Positions 1-12,400 of a DNA stretch of 64,000 bases are shown here, piece by piece. The notes beneath the pieces were generated by a model. It was not told the origin of the DNA. It did not search any database and was given only the letters and a program-made list of their open reading frames with translations. How positions within the stretch are numbered: the stretch's first letter is position 1; every line of letters begins with the position of its first letter. The stretch comes from Manduca sexta (taxonomy: Eukaryota > Arthropoda > Insecta > Lepidoptera > Sphingidae): contig NC_051141.1 in the NCBI RefSeq assembly GCF_014839805.1, positions 9,184,777-9,248,776 on the forward strand. Direction: 5' to 3'. Position numbers and translations under genes: made by a program.

Positions 1-840
1 CAATTCAATTACTTTTGCAAATTGCTTGTTTCCAGTTATTACACAATACAATAGCATTCATTTTCCAATATTCAGAGGATTTGTAATGTAGTCAATTAAG
101 TACTGAAGTCTAATACAAATTTCACCTTTGACCAGATTCATGAGAAGTGAATTTGAAGCCTGTATAAAGCTTTTAATGTTGCAGTGATTTATAAAGTGTT
201 ATAATTTGGTTTTTATGACATCAGTTTAAAGGTTTTTAAAGCTTACTGGCTAATAGGAATTATGATTAAAACACTTAAAATTTTCGCGATATAATAGTGT
301 TATCATAACAAATATTATTTATTATATTTATAGACTTGATATAACAAATAATCTCATGTTGTTGATGTTGTTATCGAGTGCCTTATACTCAAGCACCTCT
401 TAACAACTCTTGTTCATATGTCGAAAAATATGATTATTTTTTACAACACGTAAACAATCTAAGCTTCATAAGTACCATTGAAAATGAAGGAATAATACAA
501 AAATAACAAAGTACTTGATATCATTTCAAAACAAACAGATTTACTCGGTAACATCAAGACAAAAAAGTAAGAAATATAAATCAATAAACAAATTAATTGA
601 ATTTGCATCTAAAGGGATTACTTTAGCGTAACAATTAGAGCTTCGTAGCTCCGATATTCATCGACGGACATTGACCCGCATTACCAATCGACTGAGGTCC
701 ATTCGGCAGACCTAACCTAACTGAGACAATGAATGGTAAATGCCTTGGAGCTGAGGTGTTGACAGTTAAACACCTATTGGTACACACAAGGTATAACACA
801 TTTTGGCATAAATTAGCCGTCGGAGTTGATTTAATAATAC
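1..840. other. AT-rich non-coding stretch
   Basis: No coding frame, RNA gene or repeat structure that I can support. Stop codons are frequent in all frames. It probably lies upstream of the Shaker ball exon, or in an earlier intron of that gene. Confidence 0.5.
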
Positions 841-1057
841 TAAAGAGTGATTATGATTTCTTATGTTTACGTGAATGTTAGACATTGAAATTAAACTTAT
901 TTTCGCATTCTATCGCGGTATTTTAGTGTTTTATTTTCTCCCGACGTTTCGAAGACTTTGCAGCCTTCATGGTCACGGGTGGGACATGACTGACATGACA
1001 GGAAAACACTAATACCGCGATAGAATCCGAAAATTAGTTTAAGTTTAAAGAGTGATT
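841..1057 (-). repeat. Repeat family A, copy 1, with 12-bp flanking direct repeats
   Basis: A short interspersed element flanked by the exact direct repeat TAAAGAGTGATT (841-852 and 1046-1057). It begins ATGATTTCTTATGTTTACG and ends near AAAATTAGTTTAAGT. Inside is the family core GACGTTTCGAAGACTTTGC. It also carries a long imperfect inverted repeat: the arm around 893-931 (TCTATCGCGGTATT) pairs with the arm at about 1004-1040 (AATACCGCGATAGA). Five further copies or fragments are at 3492, 17879, 19169, 21608 and 34951. I use 'minus' for the orientation opposite to the copy at 3492. No coding capacity is seen. Confidence 0.75.
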
Positions 1058-1059
1058 GT

Positions 1060-1240
1060 CTGTATCAGTGGCAAAGGGTCTATATAACCCGATACCTAGC
1101 AGCTTCCCTCTATGTAGAGTTTATGTATAATCTAATTATCATTAGAACAATTTATAGACGGCATGTAAGCATAAGTACCTATATGTTGTGTGGAGTTTAC
1201 TTTCGGACAATTGTACCTTTCGCCATTGATCTGTATACAA
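1060..1240 (+). repeat. Repeat family C, copy 1
   Basis: A short dispersed repeat recognised by comparison with 12225-12400 and 41590-41800. Shared blocks in the same order are a CTGTATCA/GGCAAAGGGTCTA start, an ATTATCATTAGAA-type middle, an AGACGGCAT or AGACCGCAT block, and a TTTCGCCATTG end. The copies are diverged and I could not define exact termini or target duplications, so SINE or MITE origin is open. Confidence 0.55.
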
Positions 1241-3478
1241 GTGATACAGCAATAAGTAGTAAATTGAATTGAATACGCAATCAGAGTATAAAATTACAAA
1301 ATAAAATAGTATATTTTGGTGCGTAGTCGTTACACTTGTGTTTGATGGAATGTTCGAGAGTTCATAGATAGTTTATATGTTTTCGCTACAACCAGTGAGT
1401 AAAAAATTAATTTCATGGTAAATATAAGTCTATTTTTAAGACAATTAAAAACAAAATTTTGTGAATATACTTTAAAACTTAAAAATCATTATCAGTATTA
1501 CCACGGCTCATTTCACTCGGACGTGCTTCGCCAAACTTTTGTCGCGTAATTCTTATATCAAATCTGAGGTTGCGAAGGAAAATCGGTGTATTAAGACGAA
1601 ACCATAAACAAACAGAAATTCAATCGCTGAAATGGAATTTTGTAGCCAATTCAAATGGAATGGAGTTTGATGGTTTGATTCGATTGTTTTCCTGTTTACA
1701 TTTTATTATTGAAGATCACTCAATTACAGCAGCCGATAGGCCACCAGATGAACAGCATTACTGTTAGGGGAAGCTTTCGAGGTCAAGTTAAAGTGTCTTT
1801 TGTAACAATGAAACTATGCGAGCAATCTTAATTCGTTTATTAATTTTTAATTGTGCAATTAAAAAAAGCACATCCTTTTTTATCGTTTGTCATTTAATCT
1901 GGATTAATTAACGAGATCGTGTAAATAGGTGGAAGTTTGCGGATTGTAATAAACTAGCTATAGCCGCGGATCCGCCCATGTGAAAATAAAATCTTAGATA
2001 AAATTTATCCAATGTCCTTCCCAGGATCCCAACCTATTATATATATACTAAATTTCATTGATTTGTTTTGATTTGATTTTTTTTTTTAAATCGGTGGATT
2101 GATACATTCATGAAAACGTAGCAGGCTAAGTTACTTTCGCATTTATACTTACATAATATGGATTCATATTATACAAGCCCTGTTCTGACTGTTTGAATAA
2201 CGTGGTAGTCAGTGTAATTCCTATTTTTGGAATTAAGCATCTATTATCTCAAAGTGAAGTGCACTGCAGTATCATGTAATGTTGGCTATTTTTAAGTATT
2301 GATGTTTCTAGCGCATGTGGCCAATTTCCCCACTTATTTGCTCGTCTTGCCTTTCAATTTATCTATACAAATCGTCTACCTCTCGTACCTATTTAATTGC
2401 CTTTGGATAGGTTATAAATAAAATAACATCTTTCTCCAGACTTTTCAAGGTGGCGAGGGCTGTATACTTGCAAGCGTTAGAGGCGATTAACAAAGGTTAC
2501 TTTTATAGCGGGACCAGACACGGCTAAAATGTCAAAGGTCAACCCCCTCTAAGTAGCAGCTATAACAATTTTGGCAACCAACAGTATCTTATATTGTTAA
2601 TGCTGCGTGTGAACATATTGTTAATCACCCATAATAGCCAGTCATCATGTAGCATTGATTAGCGACCATGCTTGTCGCGATAATCGCCGACGTAATTGGA
2701 CGCTTGGCTAACTTGGCACTAATACATCCCTGACGAAGACAGTTTAAGTACCTATACGACTCTGGTATCTAGGCGGGTTTGTGGAACTTAATTATATAAT
2801 TACTTAAATACCTTACCTTATTTACTGCGTACTTCTGAGGAATGAAAGATGTAGCTTGATACTGCAAGGAGTTATATTAAATCTACGCAAACGACACAAC
2901 TATGAATTTAAAATCTCCGACGTTCGGCATCGCCAGCCTTTTTATTGCAGGTTATAAGACGTTTAAAACATCATAATGGCCACAAATTGCTTTGCTTCAA
3001 ACTAAAATACTTCTTTGGTGGTTAGTTCTCTGAGTTTTGGCCCTACCTAGCCAGACGAGCTCGCATTCACATATATACGACCTAAATAATGTGTAAATAT
3101 TGTAAAACAAAACATCAGAATCGGGCTGCGTGTCCGGCGAGGGTAAAAAAGCTCAATACGTAAACGATAGGCATAACACATGCTATACGTGTGTACTTTA
3201 ATAAGTCTATACATTCTACCACGCGGCCAGAGCCGTAAACAAATGCCATTGAACTTAAGATTGATTAAGTTGAAAACTTGGTCACTCGCACTGACTGAGT
3301 TGTGCTTGCAACCGTCATTTATTGAGATAACGAGCAATGAATAAACAGAGTGTATGAGTTTTAACTAAGTTCATGTTCGTCGTAGTGTGTTTACTTAATA
3401 CTCATGAATTGGACCAATTTTAAACTTTAATGGACTACGAGCCAAGAACAGTATCTACAACTAGACTACAACCATAAG
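1241..3478. other. AT-rich non-coding stretch
   Basis: Nothing supported. The open frames at 1570-1767 (+) and 3047-3337 (-) are short, have no recognisable domain, and do not sit in a splice-site context that would suggest an exon. Confidence 0.5.
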
Positions 3479-3634
3479 TTATAAATAACTCTTGAAATTA
3501 AACTAATTTTCGGATTCTATCGCGGTGCTAGTATTTTATTTTCTCACGACGTTTCGAAGACTTTGCAGCCTTCATGGTCTTCAGCCTCAATGTCTAACAT
3601 TCGCGTAAACATAAGAAATCATTATAAATAACTC
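3479..3634 (+). repeat. Repeat family A, copy 2, with 13-bp flanking direct repeats
   Basis: The element spans 3492-3621 (130 bp) between exact 13-bp direct repeats TTATAAATAACTC (3479-3491 and 3622-3634). It starts TTGAAATTAAACTAATTTTC, contains the core GACGTTTCGAAGACTTTGC, and ends with TTCGCGTAAACATAAGAAATC. It is in the opposite orientation to copy 1. This compact copy defines both family termini. Confidence 0.85.
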
Positions 3635-3778
3635 CTTTGATATCCGCAACCATACCTTCTTAAAACAATAGCATCCCATAAACAATCAAGTATACCTGTA
3701 TCTGTTAACATACAAATTATGATTGTTTAAATAAATGTACCTATGCTAGTAAATAATGGAAAAATAATTTGTTATAGC

Positions 3779-3985
3779 CAGGGGCCTTATTCCGTCTACG
3801 AGGGTGAATCCGTCTTTTCGCAACTACCGGCGCCCTAATCGAAGATTCGCTTTGATAGTTTTATAAGTAAATGGGCAGTTTTTGACATTTTTACCTATAC
3901 GGCTATCAAGGCTGTCCTTCAGTTAAAATGCTCGAAATTGCAAAAAGACGGATATGCCCCCGTAGACGGAATAGGGCCTCCTGAC
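3779..3985. mobile_element. MITE family F, complete copy with about 45-bp terminal inverted repeats
   Basis: The left end (CAGGGGCCTTATTCCGTCTA) is inverted at the right end (CCGTAGACGGAATAGGGCC, then TCCTG). The match continues inward through the CCGTCTTTTCGCAA / TTGCAAAAAGACGG arms. The element is about 205 bp with no coding sequence, so it would be a non-autonomous DNA transposon. A related end is at 42380-42466. I could not identify a clean target-site duplication, so the superfamily is not assigned. Confidence 0.75.
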
Positions 3986-5790
3986 TGTAAATCTATAGTT
4001 AATATTTTCAATAATACTACGAAAATATCAATTACATACCGTGTAGAAACAGCTATACGCTCTACTTAAAGACACATCTCAATAGTTATGGGCATGAGAA
4101 CAGTCTTCAGATGAAACCCCAAAATATTTTACTCTATATAAACACTGTCAAAGTTAGAAAACCCTTGAAATTTGTTTTAAAATACCCACATTAACACTAA
4201 TATTTTTGTTGTAACAACGCTTTTTGAAAATGAATTCCAGATTGAGTCTCTCGGCAGCTGATTGTATATTTTGGTTGAGTTCGCTCGGCAAGCGCGGAAT
4301 GCTGAGTTATACCGTTTATATCACAGGGTTTGAATTACCAGCCAACTGTCGTGCTATTCCTCGTTTTAAATACTGTTTTAATAGAATATTACGTGATTTT
4401 ATTGCCTGTAATGAAACAAAATGTAATTCCTTTTTGATTTTTTTTAAATTGTCCAAATAAATTGTTCACATTAATATGTTGAGAAATAAAACTTCAGAGA
4501 AATTTAAATGTCCATGATATTAATATGCGGATTAACTTTTCAGCTATGTCTCCCAATATAATCAACTTATACTTCTAAAACGTCGTTAAGAAAGTAGGTT
4601 TTATTTCCTTTAAATTTCAATTCTGTAAAAAAAAATTCTCACTATAAACGAGACATTGATTGAAAATCGTTTTAAAGTAGTCCCACTAAAATTATTTTCC
4701 ATTACCAAGAGAAAGTCACATCTAAATACAATTATGAAGGACAATTTTTGAAATTGGGATATAAAAATCTTTCATACCAGATATCGGCAAACAGGTCCGA
4801 CCTGTCGAATAGCTGGAAAATAAGGAAGCTTTTGCCTATAAGTCATGAAATATAGTGATTTTATACAATCTTAGATCCTTAGACTGAAAGTCACCAATCG
4901 CTTTCATATTCTGATGAAGTGAAATTTAATGCCCGCTACGACGTGGTGAGAATGCGTCTGCATGTGTCTACTTTAACAACTGTACCTCAAAATCATTCAC
5001 ATTATATTTAACATAAAACGTAAAACGTAATCTGTTACTGCTTTTTAACATTGTCTCATAAACTCACACTGCAATCAATTAATCAATCAAGGTATGGAAA
5101 ATGACAATCTATGGGAAAAACAACAATCAACAAACAACAATCTATAGGGATACATCTACATCTTGGTAGAGTTCGTGTAGAGCATACGCAGAAACACGGT
5201 GATAAAACTACATATAGTATAGTTATGAAAAAATAAATAGAGCTAGACTGTGTCTGCGTGGCATTAATATTTTACATAGCGGTATTCGATAGTGTATTGG
5301 TATTTACGAGGACGTGTCCGCTGGGGAGGACCGGCTGACTTAACGAACTCGTTGCGCTCTTGAAATTATGAAACTCTATGAAAAGCAAAAACTGCTGCCC
5401 TCATTTTAATTCACTCTAGTTTCCAAAGTGAGAGGAAAATGTATTTACTATTTATATAATTAAATTTTATTATTGAATGTTACATTCGCATTTATTTTAT
5501 TGTTAAAATAGGGTTTATATTTCTCGTATTTCCGAAGACAAGATTTAAGTTATTTATATGTGGCGAAGGTAAGTTTTTATGCGCGAGTTTGCTGAAAACT
5601 TAAAGAGCTTCTTATTGGGTATAAATTGTTATATAGCAGTTGTTTTTTTTGCAAAATGATGACTTGGAAGGACAAATTTATACTATTTTAAATGGTTATT
5701 ACGTATCCCCTTGGGTCTTAGGATATTGCTTAGCTACAGTAATATTATTAAAATGGTCATTTTTTGAGTTCGTTTGTAATTTTTGTAGGA
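3986..5790. other. AT-rich non-coding stretch
   Basis: Nothing supported. The open frame at 4224-4460 (+) has no recognisable domain, and low-complexity AT sequence dominates. Confidence 0.5.
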
Positions 5791-5840
5791 GCAAATCTCT
5801 GAAACTACTGAATGGATTTTGAAAACTCTTTCACTAACAG
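5791..5840 (+). repeat. Fragment of dispersed lepidopteran repeat (family D)
   Basis: The string CTGAAACTACTGAATGGATT followed by GAAAACTCTTTCACTAACAG resembles a very common lepidopteran repeat, recognised from memory. Related but non-overlapping portions may be at 18085-18160 and 57885-57916. It is a fragment without defined ends. Confidence 0.4.
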
Positions 5841-5857
5841 GAATCGACACTAATGTT

Positions 5858-5897
5858 GATTAAAAGTAGCCAGAACTACTCCTGGCTACTTTTAATC
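5858..5897. repeat. Perfect 16-bp hairpin with 8-nt loop
   Basis: GATTAAAAGTAGCCAG (5858-5873) is exactly inverted at 5882-5897, with an 8-nt spacer. It is too short for a typical miRNA precursor. It resembles the 19-bp hairpin at 62755-62800 in architecture but not in sequence. Confidence 0.8.
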
Positions 5898-6399
5898 CCA
5901 AAAAAAATGTTAAAATATTATTTGCGTAAAAATACAAATCGTTTTATTTATTTTTTAATTTTAACTTTATGGAGGAGAAGTTATAGTAGGAACCAACCTA
6001 CGCTTAGTGATAATTATACAAGTAAATCTCAAGAAAAACTCGTTCTTTTGACAAGTGATTCAACAAACCTCTCGTTATTTTAATATAAAAAGCGTTCTTT
6101 TAATATCGCGCCTGACGACTTGCGGGATACAATTGATCACTGCGACGAAAACTCGTACCGAATATTAGATCCAGAATTATTAAACGTTGAAATTCATAAG
6201 TCATTTATAGTACCTACTACTAAAAAGCTAAAAACTTCATGTAATTTTAACTATCTAAATAAGCATATATCTGCTTGTATACTTCTTCTAATACTATTCA
6301 TTTTATTTACAGAACAAAATTAAAAAATGGGAATAAATTCTTCTAAGTCAATTACAACATTAACAGGCAAACTCTCACGTAGGTATTAGCGCATTTAAC

Positions 6400-6515
6400 T
6401 AAAATTCGCAACAAACAGAACCGGCAAAACATCTGCTTTCAAACAAACGACCCGAGCGGAAATCGAACCCGGATGCTGCCGTTTTCGAATTACCGACTGA
6501 CTACCTTCGGGCCTG
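6400..6515 (-). repeat. Degraded tRNA-derived SINE fragment
   Basis: On the minus strand the sequence carries a pol III B-box-like motif, GGGTTCGATTTCC (near 6463-6475), preceded by GGTAGTCAGTCGGT, which resembles a degenerate A box. The right-hand end (GGCCTGTTAA) would be the SINE head. No intact tRNA fold can be drawn, and no flanking duplication was found. Confidence 0.5.
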
Positions 6516-7886
6516 TTAAGTGTAAAAATGTATGCAACATTCATTTATGTTTTACTTCCTTTAGTAAAATAGAATTAGATGTAAATATTTGTACTCATTA
6601 AAATCGTGACGACATGTCAAAACTGTGAATTGTTCCACTTATAAATATTTACTATACCAAACAAAATGCGCTTATGCCGTCGAGTTCCTGTAAGGTGTTC
6701 TGACTGTTTGACCCAATTTTGTGCAATTAGATCAGACAAACATTTCAACCCTTTTTTAAATTTATGTGTTATTTTATGAAATATGACAGTATAACGTCAA
6801 CAAAGAATTTGTAACTTGTATAGAGACGATATATCGTATAATATGATTTTCCTATGAAATGTATAGCGACTGTGTGCTATCACATAACATAGGCCAGGTT
6901 AACGCCTGCCCTTCGGGAATACATTGCCCTATCTATGTTTACATAGACAGCCGCCATTAAAGCAACAGAGACAAATTGCGCATTGCGTTAACTTCATTGT
7001 ACTTATTTCCAATTGGAAACCTATTTACGTAAATTGTAACGTGACTATAATATGCATAGTAAGGCAACAAAAACTCATACTGTTCTAATGATTAGCTCAC
7101 AAAAAAGTATGAGAGAAATAGTACGTTTTAAGAGGCATATTTAAAAGCGACAAAGCCTTGTACTATTATAGTTTAAAAAACGTGTGATAATATTTCTTTT
7201 TTCTAACGTCGTCATCCAATAGCAGTTTACGTTTGGTCCAGAAATAGTACATAGAATCAAGAAGAAAATATGTTCTTTGTCTAGACTTCCTTGCAAGAAA
7301 GTTAATAAAAATATAGTTTTTAAGTATAAATTCTAGTCAACTTTACTCTGTGACGCGTACTACAGAGTACGTTGGGGTCAAGTTCCATTCTGAGGTAACG
7401 GCTACGTAGTCCCAAATAGAGTTCTCTCCTTGACAATTTTATTTGGTGAAATAAAATAACCGTCGATAAATATAATAAATTATTTGATAAGCTGGTAACA
7501 GACTAGTGGGCTACTGTCGCTAAAATCTATATGGCGAAAACGGCATTACAAATCCCTCATAATTATCACACGCATGCAGATTTTGTTTTTGTTTATTTTT
7601 TTCGTAGTTTTCTACGTTTCCTTATTGTAACTTTTTTCATGACCGTAATCTGGATCCTTTATACCTCTCAGCCCTTGGCGATCCACAAAAATAATTGTAA
7701 ATTACGACGCTTTTTTGGTTAATTGTAAACACTTTTTTACCCGTGACTGTTTATTGAATATAATACCGGCATTTGATTCAACTCATCCCCAGACAACCAC
7801 TCTAGTTCAATCCTCATTCATGGCATAAGCACAGATAAAACTCATTCAAAAGCGAAAATCAAACAAAAGAAAGGATGATTCGATCG
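6516..7886. other. AT-rich non-coding stretch
   Basis: Nothing supported. The frame at 7531-7722 (+) contains hydrophobic residues because of T-rich sequence; no homolog was recognised. Confidence 0.5.
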
Positions 7887-8170
7887 TTACGTAAACGTTT
7901 AGGCTGGGGCACCCCGCGGCACCGCGGGCGCTCACCCGCGGCAGACCGCGACGCCTCTCGTATTAAAATATAATTCAACAGCCGCCGTTAAAACGTATGT
8001 ATTTAATGTACTCCGCAACCGATGGAATCATATATTTCAACGGCACCCTAAGCAGTGTTGGCGCTTCGCCAAAACACCCAGACCTTAGGACAGCTCCGTA
8101 CAACCTTGGCGTACGGCTTTCGTATCGCGCGACATTGAAACGCTTCCGAGGCCGAGAAAAGTCTAACATT
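7887..8170. other. GC-rich island with palindromic CCGCGG blocks
   Basis: A sharp rise in GC within AT-rich surroundings. A TTACGTAA palindrome (PAR-bZIP/D-box type) sits at 7887-7894. At 7901-7960 there are several CCGCGG or CCGCGGGC self-complementary blocks, followed by moderately GC-rich sequence to 8170 that is open on the minus strand (7975-8169) without a recognisable protein. It may be a dispersed GC-rich repeat or a conserved non-coding element. I see no second copy in the window. Confidence 0.4.
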
Positions 8171-9810
8171 TAAAAATAAATATCATATTTCTAAATGTTG
8201 CGACCACCTGGTCACTTTAATCATTTCCACTTGGTGTGATCGCGTCATAAAATCGTCATGTACTCTGATTATCAACGACGCGAGACGTTTTTACGGCCCA
8301 CTGTAAATTAAAAAGGATAGTTGTTGGTAAATTGATTTAATGTGGTTGGAACGTTATTAACTATAATTTAATAATTTTAGATGCATAATTGTGTCGTAGA
8401 CTGCTCGCTTAATGAACTAACCGGCGTGGCTGCCACTTATCATAGTGTTAATATTTTTATATGCTGCTATGAAATATATCTGGAGATTAAAAGAAGGAAT
8501 AAACTATATATCTACTATATGTTCTATTATAAATTGTCCATTTATCATTTTGTGATTTCTCCTTGGTAAAAGCAAAATTTTATAATGAAGTCAATTTGTA
8601 TCGTCAAACTCGTTAAATTCACATTCGTACAACAATTAAATATATTTGGAAAAAATATTTATTCTTGAAACGTCGTCCATTAAGACTATTTTCGTCGTTT
8701 TTTTTACAAATTCCAACAGATTATTAATATTAAAAGTATAAATACAATTAATAAGAAAGTTCTGATGTAAAATAAATGTGGCTCAATTTTTTTGCTGTAT
8801 GAAAATGTGTTAAACTAATAATCTAAAATTTACAAAGGGTTTATATCGTTAGCAATGTGGCTATAAGATTAGAGATCACGCGGATGTTAGTTCACTTTAT
8901 TTTACAAGATTATAACAAATTTTCTAAAGATATAGGCCAGAATCGTTCAATAACAGTAATATGCTATTACTATGCATAATCGTAGTGCACGGGTCAGGAA
9001 GCATAAATTAGATACTGTATACAATATACTATCACTAATGATTAATTGAAAACAAAATATATTACAATCATTATTTTAACAATATAAAGTTTAATCTCGT
9101 GATTTCTATCTGTGTTAAATATAAATCCAAAAATCTCAAGCTGTAATGGTGTATTGAAAATCCTGTAGAAATTGAAGTATAAATGGCATGAAGTATGTAA
9201 AAATCTACGCGGAATAGCCGATTTATTTAGAGCTGCTACAAACTTAAATACATATTTTTAGTTCAACTTAAGTTAAATAACATGTAACAGCAATTACAAA
9301 TACTACAAAACATGCAATTGTAACTCAATTTCGGTCTATTTTTATAGGAAACTATTATAGGGCAACTATATTAGTTTCCTCTTTATTAAATAAAACAAAC
9401 AATAAATGTTAGTAGAAACTAACATTATGTCAACTTTAATTACTGTTGATCGTTATATTCTTTTCAAGGCTAGATATATGACATATTATAATTAGGTTAT
9501 AGATCTACATATAGACGACAAACCTCGTGTATAATGATTTCCTTATTAAATGTTTCATTTTCCGCTGTAGTTCCATTACCGGGAACGAATTTAAATTTTT
9601 AAGTGAAAGTAGTTGTAGATAAAAGAAAATTATATAATATGATATCTTGGCTTCAAAATTGCTGCGTGCACTTAATCTTCAGAACAATGCTACGGTTTTG
9701 GAAGGGGGCTTGGTACCTTTGCCCAGCTGACCCAAATTAAGCTGGTATGAAGTAAACATTTTTGTCAGTTAAACAAAGCATGTTCTATAAATATGTGTAA
9801 CTAAGTTCAA
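8171..9810. other. AT-rich non-coding stretch
   Basis: Nothing supported beyond AT-rich low-complexity sequence. Confidence 0.5.
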
Positions 9811-9990
9811 GGGAGGTGAGGGGGTGGGCCCTGCATGACCTCCGACCCCCGGCCCCGTTGATTCACTGTCTTCATACAGCTGTTACGTAAGACGGATTGT
9901 TGGTGTCACGAGGCGGCGCAGTGTCGATTGTGCGACAAACGCAGGTGACACATCGCGCGTCAGTGATTCCGCCTGATTGTTACTAGCTGC
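9811..9990. promoter_or_regulatory. GC-rich candidate regulatory island with adjacent E-box and D-box palindromes
   Basis: A 180-bp GC-rich patch containing CAGCTG (9877-9882) directly abutted by TTACGTAA (9883-9890). These are a bHLH-type E-box and a PAR-bZIP/vrille-type site by motif only. No coding frame with splice sites was found. Function is inferred only from composition and motif adjacency. Confidence 0.35.
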
Positions 9991-11478
9991 GTGATTGATG
10001 TATTATTTGACACAAATTGTTGTTCGAAAAATATATGTTTTTAATGTATGACGTGTATGGCGTATAGCCACAAAGGATTTTATAAAAAAAATCGATGTTA
10101 TTTACATGGATTCCTCTTGAAAGCTATTTTATAACTTTTAAGACGAATCCATGTTAATAACAATGAAGATTGAGCACATTAGTTTGATATTATTGTCTTT
10201 AAACAAATATTTTTATTTCTCATGCCATATTAATTTTCGTTCTAATTATGCCGAGTCCGGATGAAGGCTCATTCATACCCTAAATATTATAAGTACGTAA
10301 AAATGTATGTAGAAAACAGTCATTTACAAAAATAAATCTTAATGAGAATATTCTCCAATACTGAACACATGAAAGAAAACACAAAAGTAAAAGCAATTAT
10401 TTCGTGAACTTTGGGTTGACAATCATTTTAAAACTTAACGAAACCAGAAATAATACTTATCAATTATCAAATCGTTTTTATCAAAAAAAGTATATTTGAC
10501 AAAGAATAAAGATTGGATTTTATTATTTAATTTACGCCTTGTTCAGAAATAAGTCGCCTCATTTCTTGCCGACGTAATTCAATTACTGTGTAGCTACTAA
10601 AGCCTTCAGTCCAAAGAAGATCGATGTGTCCCCTAGTTTTGTATGCAAACAGCTTACGTGCACATACATCGCTGAGAAACGACGAAATAGGGTATTTTGC
10701 GAAATTGCCAGAGATGGCGTGATTTCCTAAAATGAGATTTCACCTTACTTAAGTTAAGTTGCATTACAAATGAATTGGTTATATTCATATTATTTATTAA
10801 AGTTATCGTGCACCAGTAGCGAAAGCTGATTTTTTCCGAAAGGGAAGCCAATCAAAATATAGGTGAGACTAATTATTATAATAGAACAAATTTAATAGAA
10901 ATAGTTAATTTCGCTAACTACATAATCTTAATAATGTTCACGACTTTTTGTGCAAAAGTGTTAATGTTACTGGTACTGGATGGTACAACGCTGCTACTAA
11001 AGAAACCAACTTTAAATACATACGGTTTTATAGCGGAAGGAAATTCCGCTGAGGGATTTAAATTTAAGGACTTATAGTCTCTGTACCTTTTACTATTCAA
11101 CTCACCATCTTTAAAAGATCTTTCTCATCGTTTAAACCCAAATCATAATTAAAACCAAACAAAAATTATATTAATTTTATCGAATTTGTAAAGTGACATT
11201 GTATCATAAAATATTACTTGTGCATTTAATCTCTGATTTCATGTCTGATAATTGTTTTCACGCGATCCTTTCGATTATAAATAAATATTGAAAATTAAAT
11301 ATATCTATTAACTGCCAAATTAAAAATACAATCAATGCGTTTAGCTTACAAATCTTAAGCCTGCTGCGCTACACACAGTCTAGAAAGTCATCCGTCTTAA
11401 ACAATTTTATCTCGAATGTGCTCGAAAGAACTTTATTTATCTGCCCACAACAGTAACCTACAAATTTACAGAGAACGG
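9991..11478. other. AT-rich non-coding stretch
   Basis: Nothing supported. An imperfect inverted repeat around 10096-10165 (CATGGATTC versus GAATCCATG arms) is the only structure noticed. Confidence 0.45.
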
Positions 11479-11588
11479 TTCGTAGCCCGAGGCGTGCTAC
11501 GAGTACTACGCTATAAGCCTTATTTGACAGCAGCACTGCTACCTTAGCTACGAGCGAAGGTATGGCTACAGAAGATAAAAGCGTAGCT
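11479..11588. repeat. Cluster of GCTACG/CGTAGC motifs (copy 1)
   Basis: Within about 110 bp the hexamer GCTACG or its complement CGTAGC, or near variants, occurs repeatedly (for example 11481, 11496, 11507, 11547 and 11582). A second similar cluster is at 49542-49655. They may be two diverged copies of one repeat family. Confidence 0.45.
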
Positions 11589-11867
11589 TTGTGAATTGCG
11601 ACTGATCCACCATCAATATCCACACACAGGTAACTCGATCAACCATTATATGTATATACTAAGCTTCGCGTTATTGTAGATTAGTATGTGTAACGCAGTA
11701 AGCCTTTAAGTAATTTCTGCAATGTTTTAATGAATTAAATACAAATAGAATATACAATCTCAAATAGTGGTAAACATTTTCTACACAAATAATTTTTCAT
11801 TCAGTTAAGAAGTTCAAATGACACAATTATGATCAAACATCACATACAAGCAGAGCCGTTTATATTT

Positions 11868-12010
11868 TGTCTAGCAACCCTGCCTAGGTGCGAAGGTCAT
11901 GTGATAAACTCAGCATGGTCACCATCGATTTTAGCCGCGCCACGTTACGTGACCTGTGCATAATCGAGCGCAGACCACATTTATACACCAAACCACTACC
12001 ACGAAACACA
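11868..12010. promoter_or_regulatory. Candidate regulatory island with nuclear-receptor-type half-sites
   Basis: A moderately GC-rich patch with AAGGTCA at 11893-11899, GGTCACC near 11918, and TGACCT at 11950-11955. These are nuclear-receptor half-sites by motif only. Spacing is not that of a known canonical ecdysone response element. Low confidence. Confidence 0.25.
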
Positions 12011-12224
12011 CCTTACCCGCTTCACATTATTCACAAGACACTATAAATTATTGATTTATGATTAAAGTTTAAATTCGCTTGGCAGTTATAAATAATAGTA
12101 ACGAAATTTCATAATGCAAAATTTTATGATGAATAAATTAATTCTGCATTCCATGCAATGTGGCTATGGTGTTTCAACATTCAGCTGCGATCATTATCTC
12201 TTGCTTAACATAATCAGTTTTATT

Positions 12225-12400
12225 TCTGTATCAACTCGGGGCGAAGGGTCTAAATAACGCAATTCCTGTTTATGTAGAAATTAATCATTAGAATGATTCG
12301 CAGACCGCATTAATTAATTAAATAAATGAGTACTAGTACTTATATTTTGTGTCGGATTTCCTTTCTGAAAATTCCACTTTCGCCATTGGAATCAACACTA
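12225..12400 (+). repeat. Repeat family C, copy 2
   Basis: Shares ordered blocks with 1060-1240: CTGTATCA, GCGAAGGGTCTA, AATCATTAGAA, AGACCGCAT and TTTCGCCATTG. No exact termini. Confidence 0.55.

Noticed and set aside
6120..6323. Frame with a charged N-terminal half and a membrane-like tail
   Set aside because: No ATG start, no splice sites and no recognised homolog; the hydrophobic tail comes from T-rich DNA.
5640..6323. Three successive plus-strand open frames resembling a small gene cluster
   Set aside because: Different frames, non-ATG starts, dispersed-repeat fragment and hairpin inside; nothing coding-like.
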